This document shows, piece by piece, positions 1-8,702 of a stretch of DNA of 45,838 bases (within the stretch, counting starts at the first letter, position 1; each line of letters starts with the position of its first letter). The stretch covers positions 1 through 45,838 of the forward strand of contig JANXRG010000065.1 in NCBI GenBank assembly GCA_025353105.1, read 5' to 3'. The translations under genes were made by a program, and so were the position numbers. The stretch is from Verrucomicrobiota bacterium. Lineage in GTDB: Bacteria > Verrucomicrobiota > Verrucomicrobiia > Chthoniobacterales > SZAS-18. The notes below the pieces were generated by a model. It was not told the origin of the DNA. It saw nothing but the letters and a program-made list of their open reading frames with translations, and did no database searches.

Positions 1-1
1 C

Positions 2-343
2 ACTCAGATTGGCATCATCGCCAGCTCCCGTTGCCAGCTGATTGGAAACACTTCTGATTCAAACCATTTCGGACTTGAGGTGACGGGCGACAATAACCAG
101 GTCGACGGGAACAGTTGCACGATGGACCCCGCCCTAAACGCGACCGACGGTTATCGCGGATTCTACATCCGGGGCACCAATAACTGGGTCGTCCGCAACA
201 CGGCCCGCGGTTCATTTGCGGGGACCTTGATCGATCAGGGCTTCGTCTTTGATGATTCGTCCGTGAATGCCGTCGGCCCGATCGTGCGGACGAGTGGCGG
301 CACCATCAGCACGACGTCCCCGTGGGCAAATTTCAGGCATTGA
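2..343 (+). CDS. C-terminal end of a right-handed parallel beta-helix protein (5' truncated)
   Basis: The frame is open from the first base of the window and ends at TGA 341-343, so only about 113 C-terminal residues are present. The visible part has the asparagine- and glycine-rich turns of a parallel beta-helix, with rungs such as [25 protein letters not shown] and [11 protein letters not shown] spaced about 20-25 residues apart, and ends in a polar tail (TTSPWANF). Proteins of this kind are usually secreted or surface proteins, sometimes carbohydrate-active or adhesive; nothing here shows which. No start, signal peptide or catalytic residue can be seen because the gene begins outside the window. 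The following gene starts about 107 bp downstream on the same strand. Confidence 0.6.
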   Translation, partial: TQIGIIASSRCQLIGNTSDSNHFGLEVTGDNNQVDGNSCTMDPALNATDGYRGFYIRGTNNWVVRNTARGSFAGTLIDQGFVFDDSSVNAVGPIVRTSGGTISTTSPWANFRH

Positions 344-450
344 TCGGGATCGCATCCCTGTCGCCGTACCCCACCCTGGAACGGCGCAGAGCGATTGATT
401 CCACCGACAAATCCGGTTGCGCGGCGGGGTTGAGTCGCTACATCACCCAA

Positions 451-1734
451 ATGCAATTCCGTCCTCTCTTCCTGGCGTTGGGCGCGGTTCTGGCGGTCAC
501 CGCCACCGCCCAGGCCCGCACCTTGATTCACGCCGGCACGTTGATTGATGGCGTTCGCGCGGAGTCCCAAAAGAACGTGACGATCGTCGTCGACGGCGAG
601 CGCGTCGTCGAAGTCGTGTCCGGATTCCAGGCGGCGGGCGCGGGGGACACGCTCATCGATTTGAAGACGTCCACGGTGATGCCCGGCTTGATGGACATGC
701 ATACGCATCTGTCGAGTGAGTTTTCCCCCCAGTCCTATTCCGAGCGATTTTACGTCAACACGCCCGAAGCGACGCTGCGCGCCGCGATGTTCGCGAAAAA
801 GACCTTGATGGCCGGGTTTACGACGGTGCGAGACCTCGGCGATTCGGGCGGCATCACGGTGGGGCTGCGCGAAGCGATCAAGAAGGGTTGGGTTCAAGGG
901 CCGCGGATTTACACGGCGGGCAAATCGATCGCCACAACCGGTGGCCACGCGGATCCGACCAATGGATTGGTTCCCAAGTATCAGGGTGACCCCGGGCCCT
1001 CAGAGGGCGTCGTCAATGGCCCCGACGAGGCGCGCAAGGCGGTGAGGCAGCGTTACAAGGACGGCAGCGACCTCATCAAGATCACCGCCACCGGTGGCGT
1101 GCTAAGTCTGGCCAGCAGCGCGGAGAATCCCCAGTTCACCGATGCGGAATTGAAGGCGATCGTCGAAACGGCGCGGGATTACGGTTTCAGGGTCGCGGCG
1201 CATGCGCACGGGGCCGAGGGCATGAAACGCGCGATTCGTGCGGGCGTGAATTCCATCGAGCACGGCACGTTCATGGACGACGAGGCGATGGATTTGATGA
1301 TCAAGAATGGCACGTGGTACGTGCCGACGATCATCGCCGGAAAATGGGTTACGGAAAAAGCGAAGATCGACGGATTCTTCCCCACCATCGTCCGACCGAA
1401 GGCGGCGGCGGTGGGGCCGAAGATCCAGGCGACGTTTGCGAAGGCTTACAAGGCGGGCGTGAAAGTCGCCTTTGGCACGGACACCGGCGTGTCGGCGCAC
1501 GGGGACAACGCCAAGGAATTCGCTTACATGGTCGAGGCCGGCATGCCACCGATGGCTGCCATCCAGTCGGCGACGATATCGGCGGCGACCCTGCTTGGGG
1601 TCGAAAAGGATTTTGGCAGCGTGGAGAAGGGGAAGTTCGCCGACCTCGTCGCGGTCGATGGCGATCCGCTCAAGGACATCACGTTGCTGCAGAAGATCGC
1701 CTTCGTGATGAAGGGTGGCGCGGTGCAGAAATAG
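451..1734 (+). CDS. Secreted metal-dependent amidohydrolase (imidazolonepropionase-like family)
   Basis: A 427-residue protein of the amidohydrolase superfamily (COG1228 type). The ATG at 451 gives a clear signal peptide ([20 protein letters not shown], likely cleaved after AQA at residue 22), so it was chosen over an upstream non-ATG start in the same frame that would bury the signal. Metal-ligand motifs are present in order: HTH at residues 84-86 (MDMHTHL), a lysine in [11 protein letters not shown] suited to carbamylation, AHAHG, EHGTF and the aspartate in FGTDTGV. The C-terminal segment [16 protein letters not shown] is the usual small beta-domain return. Relatives act on Xaa-Pro dipeptides, other N-acylated compounds or ring amides; the substrate cannot be read from sequence. 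Only 18 bp separate it from the tatD-type gene, so they may be cotranscribed. Confidence 0.88.
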   Translation: MQFRPLFLALGAVLAVTATAQARTLIHAGTLIDGVRAESQKNVTIVVDGERVVEVVSGFQAAGAGDTLIDLKTSTVMPGLMDMHTHLSSEFSPQSYSERFYVNTPEATLRAAMFAKKTLMAGFTTVRDLGDSGGITVGLREAIKKGWVQGPRIYTAGKSIATTGGHADPTNGLVPKYQGDPGPSEGVVNGPDEARKAVRQRYKDGSDLIKITATGGVLSLASSAENPQFTDAELKAIVETARDYGFRVAAHAHGAEGMKRAIRAGVNSIEHGTFMDDEAMDLMIKNGTWYVPTIIAGKWVTEKAKIDGFFPTIVRPKAAAVGPKIQATFAKAYKAGVKVAFGTDTGVSAHGDNAKEFAYMVEAGMPPMAAIQSATISAATLLGVEKDFGSVEKGKFADLVAVDGDPLKDITLLQKIAFVMKGGAVQK

Positions 1735-1752
1735 CGCGGAGAATCCGGCGGA

Positions 1753-2541
1753 ATGCTGATCGACACGCACGCGCATCTGGATTTCCCGGAGTTTGCGGAG
1801 GACCTCGACGAGGTCGTCGCGCGGGCGCGCGACGCGGGGGTCACGCGGATAATTTCCATCGGGACGGGTCTCGAGACGAGCGCGCGGGCCATCGCGCTGG
1901 CGGAGCGTTTTCCGGGCGTGGTGTACGCGGCGGTGGGCGTGCATCCAAATCATGTCCACGAGGAACGGCCGGATTTTACCGGACCGTTGCGCGAACTGGC
2001 GAGCCATCCTGGCGTCGTTGCCATTGGCGAGATCGGCGTCGACCAGTACCGCTTGCCGGAGGAAGGTTCCGCGCGGCAAATCATGATGGCGCGGCAGACC
2101 GAAGCGTTTCGCTTGCAACTCGAGCTCGCGGTGGAGCTCGGACTGAACGTCGTGATTCACCAGCGCGACGCCTGGGAGGCGACCCTTAGAGGGATCCGAC
2201 CATTCACCGGAAGGGTGCGGGGAGTGTGGCATTGTTTCGGCGGCTCACCGGCGCAGATGCAGGAGGTAATCGGACTTGGGCATCTCGTTTCGTTTACCGG
2301 AATCGTGACCTTTAAGAATGCGCCGGTGGTGCGCGAATCGGCCCACGAGGTGCCGGCGGATCGCTACATGGTCGAGACGGACTGCCCGTATTTGGCACCG
2401 GTGCCGTATCGCGGAAAGCGGTGCGAGCCGGCGTATACCCGGCTCGTGGCCGAATGCATCGCGGCCGAGCGCGCGGTGAGCCTTGAGCACCTCGCTGCGG
2501 AAACGACGCGCACGGCGGAAGCGTTTTTCCGCTTCTCGTAG
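1753..2541 (+). CDS. TatD family hydrolase
   Basis: A 262-residue TatD/YcfH-type metal-dependent hydrolase, the usual length for the family. The signature DTHAHLDF lies at residues 4-11, giving the first metal histidines (H6, H8). Further family motifs are IGEIGVDQYR (metal glutamate), VIHQRDAW, VWHCFGGS and ETDCPYLAPVPYRGKRCEP near the C-terminus. TatD proteins are cytoplasmic nucleases with 3'-5' exonuclease or AP-endonuclease activity in characterised members; some clade members act as D-aminoacyl-tRNA deacylases. The ATG at 1753 is preceded by a weak GGCGGA. It follows the amidohydrolase closely and converges on the regulator gene that ends at 2713. Confidence 0.92.
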   Translation: MLIDTHAHLDFPEFAEDLDEVVARARDAGVTRIISIGTGLETSARAIALAERFPGVVYAAVGVHPNHVHEERPDFTGPLRELASHPGVVAIGEIGVDQYRLPEEGSARQIMMARQTEAFRLQLELAVELGLNVVIHQRDAWEATLRGIRPFTGRVRGVWHCFGGSPAQMQEVIGLGHLVSFTGIVTFKNAPVVRESAHEVPADRYMVETDCPYLAPVPYRGKRCEPAYTRLVAECIAAERAVSLEHLAAETTRTAEAFFRFS

Positions 2542-2590
2542 CGCGGGCATCTTGCCCGTGGAGCTTCTGCATGAAGCCTGCTCGGGGCAA
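2536..2590. repeat. Short dispersed repeat of the GCGGGCATCTTGCCCGTG type at a convergent junction
   Basis: Directly after the TatD stop the sequence GCGCGGGCATCTTGCCCGTG is followed by GAGCTTCTGCATGAAGC. Each contains a small hairpin (GGGCA-TCT-TGCCC and GCTTC-TGCAT-GAAGC). Read on the minus strand it translates to HGQDARAT, and in another frame to TGKMPAL, which I know as translated traces of a very common intergenic repeat in Verrucomicrobiota and other PVC genomes. The rest of the 171-bp gap up to 2713 shows no gene. Confidence 0.5.
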
Positions 2591-2712
2591 ATGTTCATCC
2601 GGCGTTGAATTGGATTCGCCCGTGGCAAATGCGGTTGCCGGTTCCAGTTTGGAATTGACTCGCTGGGCTTCAACCGTCGCAACACCACGGACAAGTTGCC
2701 CGGGTCGAAAAT

Positions 2713-4290
2713 TCAGCCGCGCACACGCTCGATCAAATCGCGCAGGGCCTGATTCTGGCGTGTGCGTTCCTCGTCGCGCCGGAGAATGCGGGGCTCGGCC
2801 GCGCGCACTTCGCAATCGGTGATCGCGCAGCGTTCACACGTGTCGCCGACCAACTTGTCGGGAATCGACGGGTCGGCCCAGAAGCGCACTTTTCCCTTGA
2901 AGGCGTCAGTCATCGCGAAGCCCAGCGTGACGCACACGTTCACCCCCCCGCGCAATCCGCTCGAGGTTGCCATCGACAGGCTGAAATATTCGTTATCGGT
3001 GCCCGGAAACTTGGAGCGCTGCGCGCCGGCGAGGACCGGGACTTCACCCTTCGTGGTCTTTGGCCTCCGGGCGAGTTCTTCGAGCAGGCGCATCGTCACC
3101 CAGCGCCGGCAATAGTGCTCGTTCACGCCGATGCTGTGCGTGCTGTGCATGCGGGTGAAGTGCAGCTCCTTCGCCGGACGGAAGCGTCCCGTGTCCGCGT
3201 AGTGCTCGAACCGCAAAAAATACATCTGCCCAAGGCCGAAGAAGCGCGGGAGCAACTGCGAGAGACGATGGAAAAACATTTCCGGCGTCGCGCCGAAACG
3301 CACCGGCAGCTCGCGCAGGGCCTCCGGCTCCCATTTCCTTTTCGCGAGAAAGGGTCCGAGCGCGTCGCAGATGAGAGACTGATCCAGCAGCAGCGCCCCG
3401 GCGAAATACGATGCGCGCTGGTGATTGAGGTGTTGGTCGAAGGTCGCCGTCTCGTCGGGCGAGGCGGTGGCCATGCGTGCCTCGAGTGCCAGGTAGCGGT
3501 AGCCAATCTCGCGGGCGAATACGAACGCCTTCTGCATCGGCTCGAGTGCGGGATTGAGCAGCAGGCGGTTTTTGGTGCCGGCCACGAAGATTGATCGCTG
3601 GCTCCGCAGATCGGCCTCCCGGCCGAGGGTGACTTCGTCGATTTCGTAGCCGTGCTCGCGCACGAGGAACTGCTCCAGCTTCGCGACGAAATCCGCCCGA
3701 TGCGCGCCGGCGTTGCGCAGCCACTTGTGATCCTTGCGAAACGTCTCCGCCGCCTTCTCGAGGTCGGGGAAATAATTATTGTTCATCTCGAGGTACGAGC
3801 GCATCGCGGTGAGCAGCAAGTGCTCCACGCGCATGTCGTAGCGGCGAATGATTTTTTGAATCGTGTCAATCAGCGCGCTGAATCGATCGGGCGCGCCCGA
3901 CATCATTTCCATCAGCCCGGAGGAGCTGACGCCGAAAATCTCAAACGGGAAATTCTGCAGCGCGCCGGTCTTCAGCATCTTCTCGAGAGACGTCATGTTC
4001 GCGCCGAGGTGCAGCGAGACGAGGTCCTCGTAGGTCACACCGAGTGCCTCGGCGAGGGCGAAGATCTTCTCGGGCTTGGGGTACTTCTTGCCCTTCTCGA
4101 TCTCGTTGAGGTAGGAAACGGACAGGCCGGAGAGCGCCGCGAGTTTCTTCAGGGGAAATTTGTTCTCGCGGCGGAGCTGGCTCAGCTTCAACCCGAGGAT
4201 AAATTTCAGGTTCTGGCCCTTGCCGCCAGGGGCAGGGGGCGGTGCAGCCAAGGGAATCTCGGGTTCGGCGGTGGGCGCGAGGGACGGCAT
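2713..4290 (-). CDS. RamB/ScfR-like XRE-family transcriptional regulator of glyoxylate/short-chain acyl metabolism
   Basis: A 525-residue regulator with an N-terminal Cro/C1-type helix-turn-helix ([20 protein letters not shown] to [12 protein letters not shown], about residues 30-90), a long central region of the IrrE/ImmA-like fold, and a C-terminal DUF2083-like part with a cysteine cluster (CERCAITDC). The metallopeptidase HExxH expected in active ImmA is degenerate here ([10 protein letters not shown]), as in RamB-type regulators. RamB of Corynebacterium controls aceA and acetate genes; ScfR relatives sense short-chain acyl-CoA. Its gene is divergent from isocitrate lyase, with 255 bp between them, supporting the same role. 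The ATG at 4290 was chosen; a GTG at 4365 would add 25 residues without family character. No strong ribosome site was seen for either start. Confidence 0.82.
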   Translation of the reverse strand: MPSLAPTAEPEIPLAAPPPAPGGKGQNLKFILGLKLSQLRRENKFPLKKLAALSGLSVSYLNEIEKGKKYPKPEKIFALAEALGVTYEDLVSLHLGANMTSLEKMLKTGALQNFPFEIFGVSSSGLMEMMSGAPDRFSALIDTIQKIIRRYDMRVEHLLLTAMRSYLEMNNNYFPDLEKAAETFRKDHKWLRNAGAHRADFVAKLEQFLVREHGYEIDEVTLGREADLRSQRSIFVAGTKNRLLLNPALEPMQKAFVFAREIGYRYLALEARMATASPDETATFDQHLNHQRASYFAGALLLDQSLICDALGPFLAKRKWEPEALRELPVRFGATPEMFFHRLSQLLPRFFGLGQMYFLRFEHYADTGRFRPAKELHFTRMHSTHSIGVNEHYCRRWVTMRLLEELARRPKTTKGEVPVLAGAQRSKFPGTDNEYFSLSMATSSGLRGGVNVCVTLGFAMTDAFKGKVRFWADPSIPDKLVGDTCERCAITDCEVRAAEPRILRRDEERTRQNQALRDLIERVRG

Positions 4291-4380
4291 GATTACGCCA
4301 AATCTAGGGTCGACGTTCTCTGGCCTCCAGTGGAATTTTCGCTCCCCGCGAATGCTCGTACCCACTCAAAAAGCAGAAAA

Positions 4381-4414
4381 ACAGCGAAAAAGAAAGAAAC
4401 AGCGAAAATTCGCT
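4381..4414. promoter_or_regulatory. Candidate operator between the RamB-like regulator and isocitrate lyase
   Basis: Two identical decamers ACAGCGAAAA lie at 4381-4390 and 4399-4408, 18 bp apart start to start. The second is part of a perfect 14-bp dyad AGCGAAAATTCGCT at 4401-4414 (arms AGCGAA/TTCGCT). The site is in the divergent gap between regulator and aceA, about 130 bp upstream of the aceA start. A repeated A-rich half-site plus dyad is what an autoregulating HTH regulator would use; the link to this protein is inference. Confidence 0.45.
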
Positions 4415-4545
4415 ATACATCGGAAATCCGCTGGCTATTCTCGGCACGAAAGCGGGGCCGTCGGACGCAAAATGATGACCATCCTTTTGCGTTCCACGCA
4501 CCGCCCGAATCAAATCCCGAATCCAAATCCGAAATCCGCAATGCC

Positions 4546-5817
4546 ATGAACGCCACCGAAAAAATTCAAGCCACTTGGGACACCGACCCGCGCTGGTCGG
4601 GCATCCGCCGCAACTATTCGCCCGCCGACGTCGAGAAGCTCCGCGGGTCGGTCCAAATCGACCACACGCTGGCGCGCTTGGGCGCGGAGCGGCTGTGGGA
4701 ACTCCTCAACACCGAGGACTACGTGCACGCCCTCGGCGCGCTGACCGGCAATCAGGCCGTGCAGCAGGTGAAGGCCGGGCTCAAGGCAATCTATCTCTCG
4801 GGCTGGCAGGTCGCGGCCGATGCGAATCTCGCCGGTGAAATGTATCCCGACCAAAGCCTCTACCCCGCGAACAGCGTGCCGAGCGTCGTGAAGCGCATCA
4901 ACAACGCGCTCACCCGGGCCGACCAGATTTCCCACAGCGAGGGCGACGACTCCATTCATTGGTTCGCGCCCATCGTGGCGGACGCGGAAGCCGGCTTCGG
5001 TGGTCCGCTGAATGCCTTCGAAATGATGAAGGCGATGATCGAGGCGGGCGCCGCCGGCGTGCACTTCGAGGATCAGCTCTCCAGCGAAAAGAAGTGCGGG
5101 CACATGGGCGGCAAGGTGCTCGTGCCCACGTCGCAGTTCCTCCGCACCCTCGCGGGCGCGCGCCTCGCGGCCGATGTCCTCGATGTGCCGACGCTTGTCG
5201 TGGCCCGCACCGACGCGCTCGGCGCGAAGCTGCTGACGAGCGACGTCGACGAAGTGGATCGTCCGTTTTGCACGGGCGAGCGCACGCCGGAAGGATTCTT
5301 CCGACTGGTGGAAGGCGAAGGTCTCGCGATGGCGCGCGGTCTGGCCTACGCGCCGTACGCGGATCTCATTTGGTGCGAAACCGGCAAGCCGGATCTCGCA
5401 TTCGCCCAGCGTTTCGCCGACGCGATTCACGCGAAGTTCCCGGGCAAGCCACTCGCCTACAACTGCTCGCCTTCCTACAACTGGAAGAAGCACCTCGACG
5501 ATGCGACCATCGCGAAGTTCCAGCAGGAGCTCGGCAAGATGGGCTACAAATATCAGTTCATCACGCTCGCGGGTTTCCACTCGCTGAACTACAGCATGTT
5601 CCAGCTTGCGAACGGTTATCGCGATCGCGGCATGGCGGCGTACTCGGAATTGCAGGAAGCCGAGTTCCGCGCGGAAAAGCACGGTTACACCGCCACCAAG
5701 CACCAGCGCGAAGTGGGCACCGGCTACTTCGATCTGGTGAGCACCGTCATCAGCGCCGGGGAAGCCTCGACCCTTGCCCTCGTCGGCTCGACCGAGGAAG
5801 AACAATTCCACGGTTGA
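4546..5817 (+). CDS. aceA: Isocitrate lyase
   Basis: A 423-residue isocitrate lyase (EC 4.1.3.1), which cleaves isocitrate to glyoxylate and succinate in the glyoxylate shunt, letting the cell grow on acetyl-CoA-yielding substrates. The catalytic signature [14 protein letters not shown] is present with the active cysteine at residue 184; other family stretches are [40 protein letters not shown] and [15 protein letters not shown]. Length fits the bacterial short form. The frame is open far upstream, but [20 protein letters not shown] at 4546 is the conserved beginning. It is divergent from a RamB-like regulator and ends just before a strong terminator. Malate synthase is not in the window. Confidence 0.97.
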   Translation: MNATEKIQATWDTDPRWSGIRRNYSPADVEKLRGSVQIDHTLARLGAERLWELLNTEDYVHALGALTGNQAVQQVKAGLKAIYLSGWQVAADANLAGEMYPDQSLYPANSVPSVVKRINNALTRADQISHSEGDDSIHWFAPIVADAEAGFGGPLNAFEMMKAMIEAGAAGVHFEDQLSSEKKCGHMGGKVLVPTSQFLRTLAGARLAADVLDVPTLVVARTDALGAKLLTSDVDEVDRPFCTGERTPEGFFRLVEGEGLAMARGLAYAPYADLIWCETGKPDLAFAQRFADAIHAKFPGKPLAYNCSPSYNWKKHLDDATIAKFQQELGKMGYKYQFITLAGFHSLNYSMFQLANGYRDRGMAAYSELQEAEFRAEKHGYTATKHQREVGTGYFDLVSTVISAGEASTLALVGSTEEEQFHG

Positions 5818-5849
5818 TCCGCGACTTCGCCATCAGAATTCAATCCACG

Positions 5850-5886
5850 AACGCCGTCAGCCGCAAGCTGGCGGCGTTTGTTTTTT
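5850..5886 (+). terminator. Rho-independent terminator of aceA
   Basis: AACGCCGTCAGC (5850-5861), loop CGCAA, then GCTGGCGGCGTT (5867-5878): a 12-bp stem with one T-G wobble, followed by TGTTTTTT (5879-5886). It lies 32 bp after the aceA stop. Confidence 0.88.
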
Positions 5887-6070
5887 AACCACAGATTAAC
5901 GCAGATTAGAAATCATCGGAAGGAACCACGAATCGGAGAACACGAATTTACAAGAATGAAATGAGGCCAGGACTTTCGACCGCTCTTCAAATTCGTGTTC
6001 CTTCGTGTCAATTCGTGGTTCCCGCCGTTTGTTCCAAGATAATCTGCGAAAATCTGCGTTAATTTGCGGC
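5887..6070. repeat. Long imperfect inverted repeat (AACCACAGATTAACGCAGAT family)
   Basis: The convergent gap 5818-6151 holds no gene. After the terminator the left arm starts AACCACAGATTAACGCAGATT (5887 on), followed by AACCACGAATCGGAGAACACGA. The right arm carries the complements in mirrored order: AATTCGTGTTCCTTCGTGTC, AATTCGTGGTT, then AATCTGCGTTAATTTGCGG ending near 6069. The arms therefore pair over most of about 180 bp. Sequences of this wording recur between genes in many Verrucomicrobiota and other environmental genomes; their role is not known to me. 6071-6151 shows nothing recognisable. Confidence 0.7.
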
Positions 6071-6151
6071 ATCGTGCTCCCGCGCGATACACCGCGACCC
6101 ATCGCGGCCTGACCGGCTGTTTCGCGCCGCCACCGCGTCGCTCGGCTGTAG

Positions 6152-7297
6152 TTAGAAAAATCGTGTTGGTGTGAAGAGCGAGAGGTCGTGGCGGGTGGCG
6201 CCGGCCGTGGCCAGGTCGGCGAGGATTTCACCGACGACGCTGCAGAACTTGAACCCGTGGCCGCTGAAGCCGCACGCGACCTGCACCTGCGCATGGCGCG
6301 GATGCGTGCTGATCACGAAATGCGCGTCCGGCGTCATTGTGTAAAGGCACGTCGTCGCCTTGACGAGGGGACCGTCCAGCGCCGGTAGAAAATCGCGCAA
6401 GACGGCGCGAAGATTGGTTTCGTCCGCGTCGCGGATGGAACGATCGATCGTTTCCGCCGTGCAGACTTCCTGATTCGATTGGTCGTGAAAGGCGATCTTC
6501 ACGCCGCCTTCACTGCCGTCGACCGCGGGAAACCCGTAGATGGATGTCCGGGCGTCGATCTGACGGATCCAAATCGGAAAGCGGTCGGGTTGGAATGATT
6601 CGATGCCCGCCGGCGACTTGAACCAGCAGAGAACCTGTCGGGTGATCTTCAGGGGAATCCCGAGATCGGCGAGGACGTCCGGCGCCCAGGGGCCGGGCGT
6701 GATCACGAGCTGGTCGGCGTGATACGCGGCGCGAGAGGTCGTCACGGTGACTCCGCCGCCTTCATTAGCGCTCCAGGACGTGACGGCCTCTTCAAAATGC
6801 AATTCCGCTCCGGCTCGGGTGGCGACGGCGAGATGTGCGGCGACACTGGGTTCGCACAACACGTAGCCCCCGGCGCTTTCGAAAACTCCCACGGTGTCGT
6901 CCGAAACTTGGAAGGGCGGGAAGCGCCGGCGAATCTCTCTGGCGTTGAGCGTTTCATGCGGCAGACGGTGCTCGCGCGCGCTGCGAAGAGTACCGGTGAT
7001 GACCTCGGATTCGGCCGTTCCGAGCATGAGGCCGCCATTCAGATGCAGCAGCGTTTGGCCGGACCGCGTTTCGAGATCGCGCCAGAGCGCATAGGCGCGG
7101 AGAAGCAGGGGAACGTAGGACGGATGCTCGAAGTAGGATTGCCGGATGACGCGGGTGGCGCCGTGGCTGGCACCGTGATGGTGCGGGGACGTGAATCGCT
7201 CGAGCCCCAGAACGCGCCGACCCCGACTGGCGAGATGCGCCGCCGCGGCGCTGCCCATCCCGCCAAGGCCGAGGATGATTACGTCGTGGGATTTCAT
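6152..7297 (-). CDS. Monomeric sarcosine oxidase / N-methyl-L-tryptophan oxidase-type FAD enzyme
   Basis: A 381-residue FAD-dependent amine oxidase of the MSOX/SolA family, oxidising N-methyl amino acids with release of formaldehyde and H2O2. The N-terminal dinucleotide-binding motif is VIILGLGGMGSAAAAHLASR, followed by the conserved GASHGATRVIRQSYFEHP. Near the C-terminus TTCLYTMTPDAHF places a cysteine (C317) where MSOX attaches FAD covalently (C315 there), and CGFSGHGFKFCSVVGE is the family flavin-contact loop. The ATG at 7297 starts MKSHDVIILG; a longer frame upstream runs into inverted-repeat DNA and was rejected. Exact substrate (sarcosine, N-methyltryptophan, pipecolate) cannot be told. 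Pipecolate would fit the lysine genes downstream, but that is speculation. Confidence 0.9.
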   Translation of the reverse strand: MKSHDVIILGLGGMGSAAAAHLASRGRRVLGLERFTSPHHHGASHGATRVIRQSYFEHPSYVPLLLRAYALWRDLETRSGQTLLHLNGGLMLGTAESEVITGTLRSAREHRLPHETLNAREIRRRFPPFQVSDDTVGVFESAGGYVLCEPSVAAHLAVATRAGAELHFEEAVTSWSANEGGGVTVTTSRAAYHADQLVITPGPWAPDVLADLGIPLKITRQVLCWFKSPAGIESFQPDRFPIWIRQIDARTSIYGFPAVDGSEGGVKIAFHDQSNQEVCTAETIDRSIRDADETNLRAVLRDFLPALDGPLVKATTCLYTMTPDAHFVISTHPRHAQVQVACGFSGHGFKFCSVVGEILADLATAGATRHDLSLFTPTRFF

Positions 7298-7351
7298 GGT
7301 GGTCTCGACGCGACGTTGGAGTCCGGGGCAACGTGCGTGTGTCCGGTAACG

Positions 7352-7476
7352 AAATGACCAAATTTTCCAAATTACCAGATTTTCCTGAATGGATAAATGG
7401 GGGGAGTCAAAGTGTGGCCCGATGCTCGTTCCGTCAGTCCAAAAATTCGTCAATTTGGAAAATTTGGTAATTTTGT
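7352..7476. repeat. AT-rich long inverted repeat in a divergent gap
   Basis: CCAAATTTTCCAAATT (7358-7373) is exactly complementary in reverse to AATTTGGAAAATTTGG (7452-7467), and the match continues imperfectly on both sides, giving arms of about 32-36 bp around a 57-bp GC-rich spacer. It sits between the divergent sarcosine-oxidase-like and DUF2891 genes (7298-7534), where promoters would be expected, and is much AT-richer than the surroundings. No other feature is visible in that gap. Confidence 0.7.
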
Positions 7477-7534
7477 GAAGAAACCCGCGGACGTCGCATT
7501 CGCGATCGGCGCGCTTTCCGGCTTACATTGCCTC

Positions 7535-8545
7535 ATGTCCATCGCGCTTGATTCCGGCCTCGCCGACACGTTCGCGCGCATCGCGCTCGGACATCTCACC
7601 CGCGAATACCCGAACAAGCTCGATCACGTCCTGAACGACGTTGGTGACGTGCAGGCGCCACACCAACTGCACCCCATTTTCTACGGGAGTTTCGACTGGC
7701 ATTCGTGTGTGCATGGCTACTGGCTGCTGGTGCGCGTGGCGAAGCGCTTTCCCGAACTGCCGGTCGTGGACGAGATTCGCCTGACGATGGATCGGCATTT
7801 CACGGAGTCGGCGGTCGCGGGCGAGATCGCATACCTGCTGGAGCCCTCGCGCCAGACCTTCGAGCGTCCGTACGGCTGGGCCTGGCTGTTGAAGCTCGCG
7901 GCCGAGCTGGCCGATTGGGATCATCCGGACGGCCGGCGCTGGAGCGCAGTGCTGGCGCCACTGGCGGATGTCTTTGCCGAGTGGTTTCTCGAATTCCTGC
8001 CGAAGGCGACGTATCCGGTCCGCGCCGGCACGCACGCGAACAGCGCGTTCTCGCTGGCCCTCGCGCTCGACTACGCCCGCGCCGTGCCCGATGGCGCCCT
8101 CGATGGGCTCATCCGGGAGAAGGCGCAAGCGTGGTTTGGCGGGGACGCCGATTGTCCGGCGTGGGAACCGGGCGGGGAGGACTTCCTGTCGCCCGCATTG
8201 ATGGAGGCCGAGTTGATGCGGCGGGTTCTGCCGGCAGATGAATTTGTTGCGTGGCTCGATCGCTTTTTGCCGCAGCTCGTGGAGCGTCGACCGGCGACGC
8301 TGTTTTCGCCGGCGCAGGTGAGCGATCGCACGGACGGGAAAATTGCGCATCTCGATGGTTTAAACTTCAGCCGCGCATGGTGCTGGCGTTCGATCGTCCG
8401 GGCGTTGCCCGCAGGTGATCCGCGCGGGCCGCTCGCGGAGGCGGCCGCCGAGGCGCACGTGAAAACCACGATTCGCGAGATCAGCAGCGACTACATGGGG
8501 GAGCACTGGCTCGCGACGTTTGCAATGCTGGCGCTGGAGGCGTGA
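7535..8545 (+). CDS. DUF2891 family protein
   Basis: A 336-residue protein of the DUF2891 family. The conserved stretch HPIFYGSFDWHSCVHGYWLL (about residues 48-67), the tract YGWAWLLKLAAELADW, and the later HANSAFSLALALDYAR and SRAWCWRSIV are recognisable family blocks rich in histidine and tryptophan. The repeated helical hairpins suggest an alpha/alpha toroid as in glycoside-processing enzymes, but no function has been shown that I know of. The ATG at 7535 gives MSIALDSGLADTFARIALGH; the upstream extension lies in the inverted repeat. No signal peptide is seen. It precedes the lysine operon by about 157 bp with a palindromic repeat in between, so it is probably a separate unit. Confidence 0.82.
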   Translation: MSIALDSGLADTFARIALGHLTREYPNKLDHVLNDVGDVQAPHQLHPIFYGSFDWHSCVHGYWLLVRVAKRFPELPVVDEIRLTMDRHFTESAVAGEIAYLLEPSRQTFERPYGWAWLLKLAAELADWDHPDGRRWSAVLAPLADVFAEWFLEFLPKATYPVRAGTHANSAFSLALALDYARAVPDGALDGLIREKAQAWFGGDADCPAWEPGGEDFLSPALMEAELMRRVLPADEFVAWLDRFLPQLVERRPATLFSPAQVSDRTDGKIAHLDGLNFSRAWCWRSIVRALPAGDPRGPLAEAAAEAHVKTTIREISSDYMGEHWLATFAMLALEA

Positions 8546-8560
8546 CGGCGGCGTGACGAT

Positions 8561-8660
8561 GGTGGAACTCGATCTCCGAGCGCGTTGGCAAAATTGAGTG
8601 CAGCCCGCGCCCGCGGGCTGACAATCCCTTTGGCATCGCGCCCGGAGGGTCCGATCCACC
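8561..8660. repeat. Three-part palindromic element, copy A
   Basis: A 100-bp element bounded by GGTGGA and TCCACC. It reads inward as GGTGGAACTCGATCTCCGAG, then CGCGTTGGC, a central strong dyad GCAGCCCGCG/CCCGCGGGCTG, and closing GCGCCCGGAGGGTCCGATCC. Related copies lie at 13523-13619 and 30049-30149. It lies between the DUF2891 gene and the lysine operon. Confidence 0.72.
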
Positions 8661-8691
8661 TTTCCCGGTGGCGAGTGTGGGTGCGCTGGGC

Positions 8692-8697
8692 TAGAAT
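8692..8697 (+). promoter_or_regulatory. Possible -10 element for the lysine operon, implying a leaderless or near-leaderless transcript
   Basis: TAGAAT lies only 5 bp before the ATG at 8703. A transcript started 6-8 bases downstream of such a -10 box would begin at or near the start codon. No ribosome binding site is present. There is no convincing -35 box, so this is weak. Confidence 0.25.
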
Positions 8698-8702
8698 CGC
8701 GT

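Noticed and set aside
4291-4365. A longer N-terminus for the RamB-like regulator starting at GTG 4365.
   Set aside because: The added 25 residues show no family similarity and shorten the regulatory gap; ATG 4290 gives a plausible start ahead of the helix-turn-helix.
4510-5811. A 433-codon open frame on the minus strand covering all of isocitrate lyase.
   Set aside because: It is the antisense shadow of a GC-rich gene; its translation has no family character while the plus strand is an unmistakable isocitrate lyase. The same holds for long antisense frames over the cyclase, aldehyde dehydrogenase and kinase genes.
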